The translations under genes and the position numbers were made by a program. Positions 19,238 to 22,231 of a DNA stretch of 22,231 bases are shown here, piece by piece. The notes under the pieces are model-generated. The model saw only the letters and a list, made by a program, of their open reading frames with translations, did not search any database and was not told the origin of the DNA. Origin of the DNA: Chloroflexota bacterium (GTDB taxonomy: Bacteria; Chloroflexota; Anaerolineae; Aggregatilineales; Phototrophicaceae); assembly GCA_010092805.1 (NCBI GenBank), contig JAADYY010000120.1, forward strand, positions 1 through 22,231. Reading direction: 5' to 3'. The number at the start of each line of letters is the position of its first letter. The stretch's first letter is position 1.

Positions 19238-20746
19238 GTGAACTTGAATGCGACTTATCGCACCAAACGCCGCTACAAACAAACCGAACTGATGCCAGAC
19301 ATGAGCGCGCGCAGTCAGGTGAGCCGGGGTCAGCTCATCTTCCTGGGGGCCACCATCGCCCTGCTGATTCTGGGGCTGCTGCTGGGCATTAGCCTGCTGG
19401 CGTATTTCACCGCGTTTGTGGCGGTTGCCAGCTTGATCTACATCGCTACCATGTCATTTGACATTTTCCTGAGCGCATCGTCGCTGCGCAACCCCATGCA
19501 CGAGATCACGCCCAAGCAGTTGCGCCAGTTGAACTACGATGACCTGCCGTCATATTCGGTGCTGATCGCGCTCTACAAGGAAGCTGACATCGTCGAGTCG
19601 CTGGTGAACAACCTGACGAAAATCGTCTACCCACGCCGTAAGCTGGAAATCATGCTGCTGCTGGAAGAGGACGATGACGAAACCATCAACCGCGTTAACG
19701 AGATCGAACTGCCGCCGTACATCCATGTCGTGCTGGTGCCCGAATCGCAGCCGCGCACCAAGCCGAAAGCGCTCAATGTGGGGTTGCAGCAAGCACGCGG
19801 TCAGCTCTGTGTGGTGTACGATGCCGAGGACTTCCCAGATCCGTACCAGTTGATGAAGGCCGCTTACATTTTCAGCCAATCTGGGCCAGAAGTGGTGTGC
19901 TTGCAGGCCAAGCTCATCTATCACAACGCCGAAACCAACCTGCTGACGCGCTTTTTCGCGGCGGAGTACTCGAAATTCTTCCACCTGACCATTCCGGGGC
20001 TGGGCAAGCACAAGCTGCTCATCCCGCTGGGCGGCACCTCCAACCACTTCAAGACGAATGTGCTGCGGCGGATTGGGGCGTGGGATCCGTACAACGTCAC
20101 CGAAGACTGCGATCTGGGTGTGCGCATCGCACGGCTGGGTTACCGCGTCGAATCATTCCACTCGCTGACGTTGGAAGCGGCCAACTCGGTGCCATTGAGC
20201 TGGATCAAGCAGCGGTCGCGTTGGATCAAAGGCTACATGCAGACGTATCTGGTGCACATGCGCAATCCGGTGCGCCTCTTCCAGGATTTGGGCTGGCGCA
20301 AGTTCCTCAGCTTCCAGCTCACCATCTTCGGGACGCCCATCACCATGCTGATGAATCCCATCTTCTGGACGCTGACGCTGCTTTACATTCTCACCCGTGC
20401 CAGCTTCATTGAAGTCGCCTACACCCCCATTGTGATGGCGGTCGGCATCATCACAATGATTTTCGGCAATTTCGTCTTTATCTTCTTCATGCTCACTGGC
20501 GCGATGTTGCAGCGTGAACACAGCAGCGTGAAATGGATGCTGCTGTCACCCATCTACTGGGCGATGATGAGTATCGCCGCCTGGAAAGCGCTGTACCAGT
20601 TGATCTTCAAGCCGCACTACTGGGAGAAAACTCAGCACAAGCATGTTGAGTTGGGCAACGGTGCAGCCACCGAAGCCATGTGGGAGTTCAACGCGCCGTC
20701 CGCGACCGTCGAGGCGCGGCCCGCCGAACATCAGAAGACCGCTTAG
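19238..20746 (+). CDS. Family 2 glycosyltransferase, processive (cellulose/hyaluronan synthase-like) type
   Basis: This inner-membrane GT2 enzyme of 502 residues uses a nucleotide sugar on the cytoplasmic side. Two N-terminal helices (about 33-73) precede the GT-A domain (about 105-330), and three or four C-terminal helices follow (about 355-455). In the GT-A domain are SVLIALYKE near 107, the DxD-type metal site DAED at 195-198, the TED motif at 288-290 that supplies the catalytic base, and QRSRW at 325-329, the QxxRW motif of processive beta-glycan synthases. No PilZ domain is attached, so c-di-GMP control is not indicated. The GT-C gene lies upstream and an LPG-synthase-type membrane protein downstream, suggesting one pathway for a surface polysaccharide or glycolipid. 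The product sugar is not determinable from sequence. Confidence 0.9.
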   Translation: MNLNATYRTKRRYKQTELMPDMSARSQVSRGQLIFLGATIALLILGLLLGISLLAYFTAFVAVASLIYIATMSFDIFLSASSLRNPMHEITPKQLRQLNYDDLPSYSVLIALYKEADIVESLVNNLTKIVYPRRKLEIMLLLEEDDDETINRVNEIELPPYIHVVLVPESQPRTKPKALNVGLQQARGQLCVVYDAEDFPDPYQLMKAAYIFSQSGPEVVCLQAKLIYHNAETNLLTRFFAAEYSKFFHLTIPGLGKHKLLIPLGGTSNHFKTNVLRRIGAWDPYNVTEDCDLGVRIARLGYRVESFHSLTLEAANSVPLSWIKQRSRWIKGYMQTYLVHMRNPVRLFQDLGWRKFLSFQLTIFGTPITMLMNPIFWTLTLLYILTRASFIEVAYTPIVMAVGIITMIFGNFVFIFFMLTGAMLQREHSSVKWMLLSPIYWAMMSIAAWKALYQLIFKPHYWEKTQHKHVELGNGAATEAMWEFNAPSATVEARPAEHQKTA

Positions 20747-20895
20747 CGGTACCACCAATCTCAGCCGGGCACGCAAGTTTGGTTCATACGTGCAAAGCAT
20801 TGCAAGTTTATCTATAACCATATTGTTATCTGCGCATATCGCCCGTCATTGATCACTGGCGGCAGCGCAAAACCCAATGGAGAGGAAGTGCTGAG
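20747..20895 (+). promoter_or_regulatory. Short intergenic region with a weak promoter candidate
   Basis: 149 AT-richer bases separate the GT2 gene from the next gene. TATAAC at 20813-20818 is a plausible -10 element with a poor -35 (GTGCAA at 20790-20795). No terminator is present, so read-through from the GT2 gene is likely, with possible extra transcription from here. Confidence 0.25.
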
Positions 20896-21918
20896 ATGTT
20901 CAAGAATATCGCGTTGGTCGTGATCAGTTTGGTGGTGAGTGGTGTCTTTGTCGCGCTTGCACTGCGCGGGGTGCCGGTCGAAGAAGTGCTGGCAAATATC
21001 GGCCAGGCAAATCCCTTCTGGGTCATTATGGCAATCGCGCTCGGCGTCGTTGCGGTGTGGACGCGCGGCATCCGCTGGCGCGGGTTGCTCAACTACAAAG
21101 TGTCGCAGAACCGTGCGTTCTACATCGTCGGCATCACCTACTTGCTCAACCTGCTGCCACTGCGCGCCGGTGAGGTTGCCCGCAGTTTGCTGGCGCGGCG
21201 CGAAGGCGTGCCGTTAGCGACGGCAGCGACCAGCATCATTGTGGAACGCCTGCTGGATACACTGCTGGTCGTGGTGATGCTGTCGGTGTCGGTGTCGCAG
21301 CTCCCGAACATCCCCGACTCGGTCTCGACCTCGGCGCTGTTGTTCGGCGTCGCTGGTATCGCGGCGGCCATCACCGGCATCTTCATGGCGAAGTATCGCG
21401 GCTTCAGCATGCGCATTCTGGCTGTGGTCGAAGCCCGACTGACCTTCCTGCAGCGCTTCAATCTATCCAAGCTGCTGGAACAGGTGCTGGATGGCCTGCA
21501 ACCGCTCACCGAGCCGCGTCGTCTGGCGCACGCCATCGGTTGGACGCTGATTTCGTGGACGTTCTCCGTGCTGATGTTTTACGCCCTGCACCTGGGCTTG
21601 TCGCTGAGCGGGCCGGATGCGATGGTCAACAGCGCGCTGGGCACGGCCCTGGCTTCGTTCAGCATCGCTATCCCCGTCAGCGTCGCCTCGATTGGGCCGT
21701 TCCAGGGTGCGGTGCGCCTCGCGGGTGAAATGGTGGGGCTGGCGTCAGTGCAGGCGATTTCGCTCGGCTTCATCTTGCACGGGGTTGCGGTAGCATCGTA
21801 CATCATCACGGGCGTCATCGGGATCATTGCGCTGGGCGTGGGTGTCTCGGATTTCGTGGACAACCTTCAGAAGCGTGTCACGCCTGTGCAGCAATCGACA
21901 ACACCAGTGCAAAGCTAA
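20896..21918 (+). CDS. Lysylphosphatidylglycerol synthase TM-region / UPF0104-type membrane protein
   Basis: The product is a 340-residue membrane protein with about eight helices. It matches the membrane half of MprF/AglD-like proteins without any soluble synthase domain. Characteristic pieces are RGIRWRGLL at 57-65, the NLLPLRAGEVARSLL stretch at 85-99, ERLLDT at 117-122, and a late SIGPFQGAVR loop near 264-273. Members of this family act as flippases or as partners of polyprenyl-sugar and glycolipid enzymes. Beside a GT-C and a GT2 enzyme, a role in moving or making a lipid-linked sugar is the natural inference. The ATG at 20896 follows GGAGAGGA. The gene ends 38 bases before a strong intrinsic terminator, which closes the cluster. 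Confidence 0.88.
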   Translation: MFKNIALVVISLVVSGVFVALALRGVPVEEVLANIGQANPFWVIMAIALGVVAVWTRGIRWRGLLNYKVSQNRAFYIVGITYLLNLLPLRAGEVARSLLARREGVPLATAATSIIVERLLDTLLVVVMLSVSVSQLPNIPDSVSTSALLFGVAGIAAAITGIFMAKYRGFSMRILAVVEARLTFLQRFNLSKLLEQVLDGLQPLTEPRRLAHAIGWTLISWTFSVLMFYALHLGLSLSGPDAMVNSALGTALASFSIAIPVSVASIGPFQGAVRLAGEMVGLASVQAISLGFILHGVAVASYIITGVIGIIALGVGVSDFVDNLQKRVTPVQQSTTPVQS

Positions 21919-21955
21919 ACTTTCCGCCGCACTTGACCTAACTAAATACCCTGGT

Positions 21956-21990
21956 GCCCGGCTGATTTGCAAGGATCAGCCGGGCTTTTT
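21956..21990 (+). terminator. Intrinsic terminator closing the glycan cluster
   Basis: A perfect 11-bp stem (GCCCGGCTGAT at 21956-21966 with ATCAGCCGGGC at 21975-21985) closes an 8-base loop and is followed by TTTTTGTTT. It lies 38 bases after the stop of the last gene. Confidence 0.93.
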
Positions 21991-21998
21991 GTTTGATC

Positions 21999-22017
21999 GG
22001 CATGGGCCTCCCATGCC
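21999..22017. repeat. Perfect 8-bp hairpin directly after the terminator
   Basis: GGCATGGG at 21999-22006 and CCCATGCC at 22010-22017 enclose a 3-base CCT loop. No T-run follows on either strand, so it is not a classical terminator. The pentamer TTGAT at 21993-21997 lies just 5' of it; in ISDra2-like IS200/IS605 elements the left end follows a TTGAT target. That reading is speculative, as the pentamer is common. Confidence 0.5.
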
Positions 22018-22231
22018 TTGACAAGCCCCGTCAAAGTGGCTACGCTTGCGTCGATCTTCGCTGTGCTGCGCTGTCTGGACAGCGGATATGCAGGATCGAT
22101 CCTCGAGCAAGCTTAGGCTGACGTCAATTACCACCCGCTAAAGTAGGTGGCTTGCCCCTGACTCCCAGGAGTCGGTGCTTGAGGGACGATTGACTGGCGT
22201 CCCATCTCAACCAAGTCCTTGCCTGATTGAG
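22018..22231 (+). ncRNA. Structured non-coding region, possible transposon-associated RNA (HEARO/omegaRNA-like) or IS200/IS605 element end
   Basis: No protein gene fits here, yet the sequence folds along its length. Hairpins visible on the + strand are TTGAC/GTCAA at 22018-22034 and CGCTGT/ACAGCG at 22069-22084. CCACC/GGTGG follows at 22131-22150, then an 8-bp stem at 22158-22175 with GACTCC/GGAGTC at its core. The last is a long stem joining 22179-22188 to 22198-22210 with a 3-base bulge. Short palindromes occur at 22093-22102 and 22119-22126. Tandem hairpins of this kind are typical of IS200/IS605 ends and of the guide-scaffold RNAs of IscB and TnpB. The HEARO RNA lies upstream of iscB on the same strand, so the missing protein gene would be expected just past the window edge. 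The structures are seen directly; the family is inferred and unverified. Confidence 0.4.

Noticed and set aside
19897..20412. A 171-codon frame overlapping the GT2 gene in another frame
   Set aside because: The GT2 catalytic motifs lie across this stretch in the main frame; the alternative is compositional.

Overview
The window looks like chromosomal DNA of a free-living, GC-rich bacterium, most likely a Chloroflexota (Anaerolineae-like) heterotroph. I infer this from three things: a linked methylmalonyl-CoA mutase A/B plus MeaB cassette, a very large secreted sugar-dehydrogenase-like protein with tandem beta-sandwich repeats, and the codon and start usage, including probable TTG and GTG starts. 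The phylum call is inference. No rRNA, tRNA, CRISPR array or recognisable transposase gene was found.

Layout. (1) At 117-3677 on the + strand, a two-gene ABC export module: a MacB/LolD-type ATPase fused to a C-terminal cyclic-nucleotide-binding-like domain, then a 790-residue permease with two FtsX domains. (2) At 3702-4361 on the - strand, an HD-domain phosphohydrolase convergent with the permease. (3) A 405-bp non-coding divergent region with a candidate promoter and a leader hairpin. (4) At 4767-10256 on the + strand, mutA-mutB-meaB with overlapping reading frames (4 and 8 nt): both subunits of adenosylcobalamin-dependent methylmalonyl-CoA mutase plus its GTPase chaperone, for propionyl-CoA/succinyl-CoA interconversion. 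(5) At 10250-10939 on the - strand, a small secreted or membrane-anchored protein whose 3' end overlaps meaB. (6) At 11239-16875 on the - strand, a 1878-residue secreted protein with a glucose/sorbosone-dehydrogenase-like propeller, a PKD domain, four DUF1349/LamG-like sandwiches alternating with three tandem-95-type domains, and Ig-like ends; a strong - strand terminator follows at 11046-11089. (7) A roughly 735-bp non-coding divergent region. (8) At 17611-21918 on the + strand, a membrane glycan cluster: a GT-C (PMT/ArnT-like) glycosyltransferase, a processive-type GT2 glycosyltransferase and an LPG-synthase/UPF0104-type membrane protein, closed by a strong intrinsic terminator at 21956-21990.

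The last ~230 bases carry no gene but hold a dense series of hairpins (21999-22210). They resemble the end of an IS200/IS605-type element or a transposon-associated guide RNA (HEARO/omegaRNA-like) whose protein gene would lie just outside the window. This is the best candidate for something unusual, but the family call is inference. The other notable items are the ATPase/cNMP-domain fusion and the architecture of the giant secreted protein.
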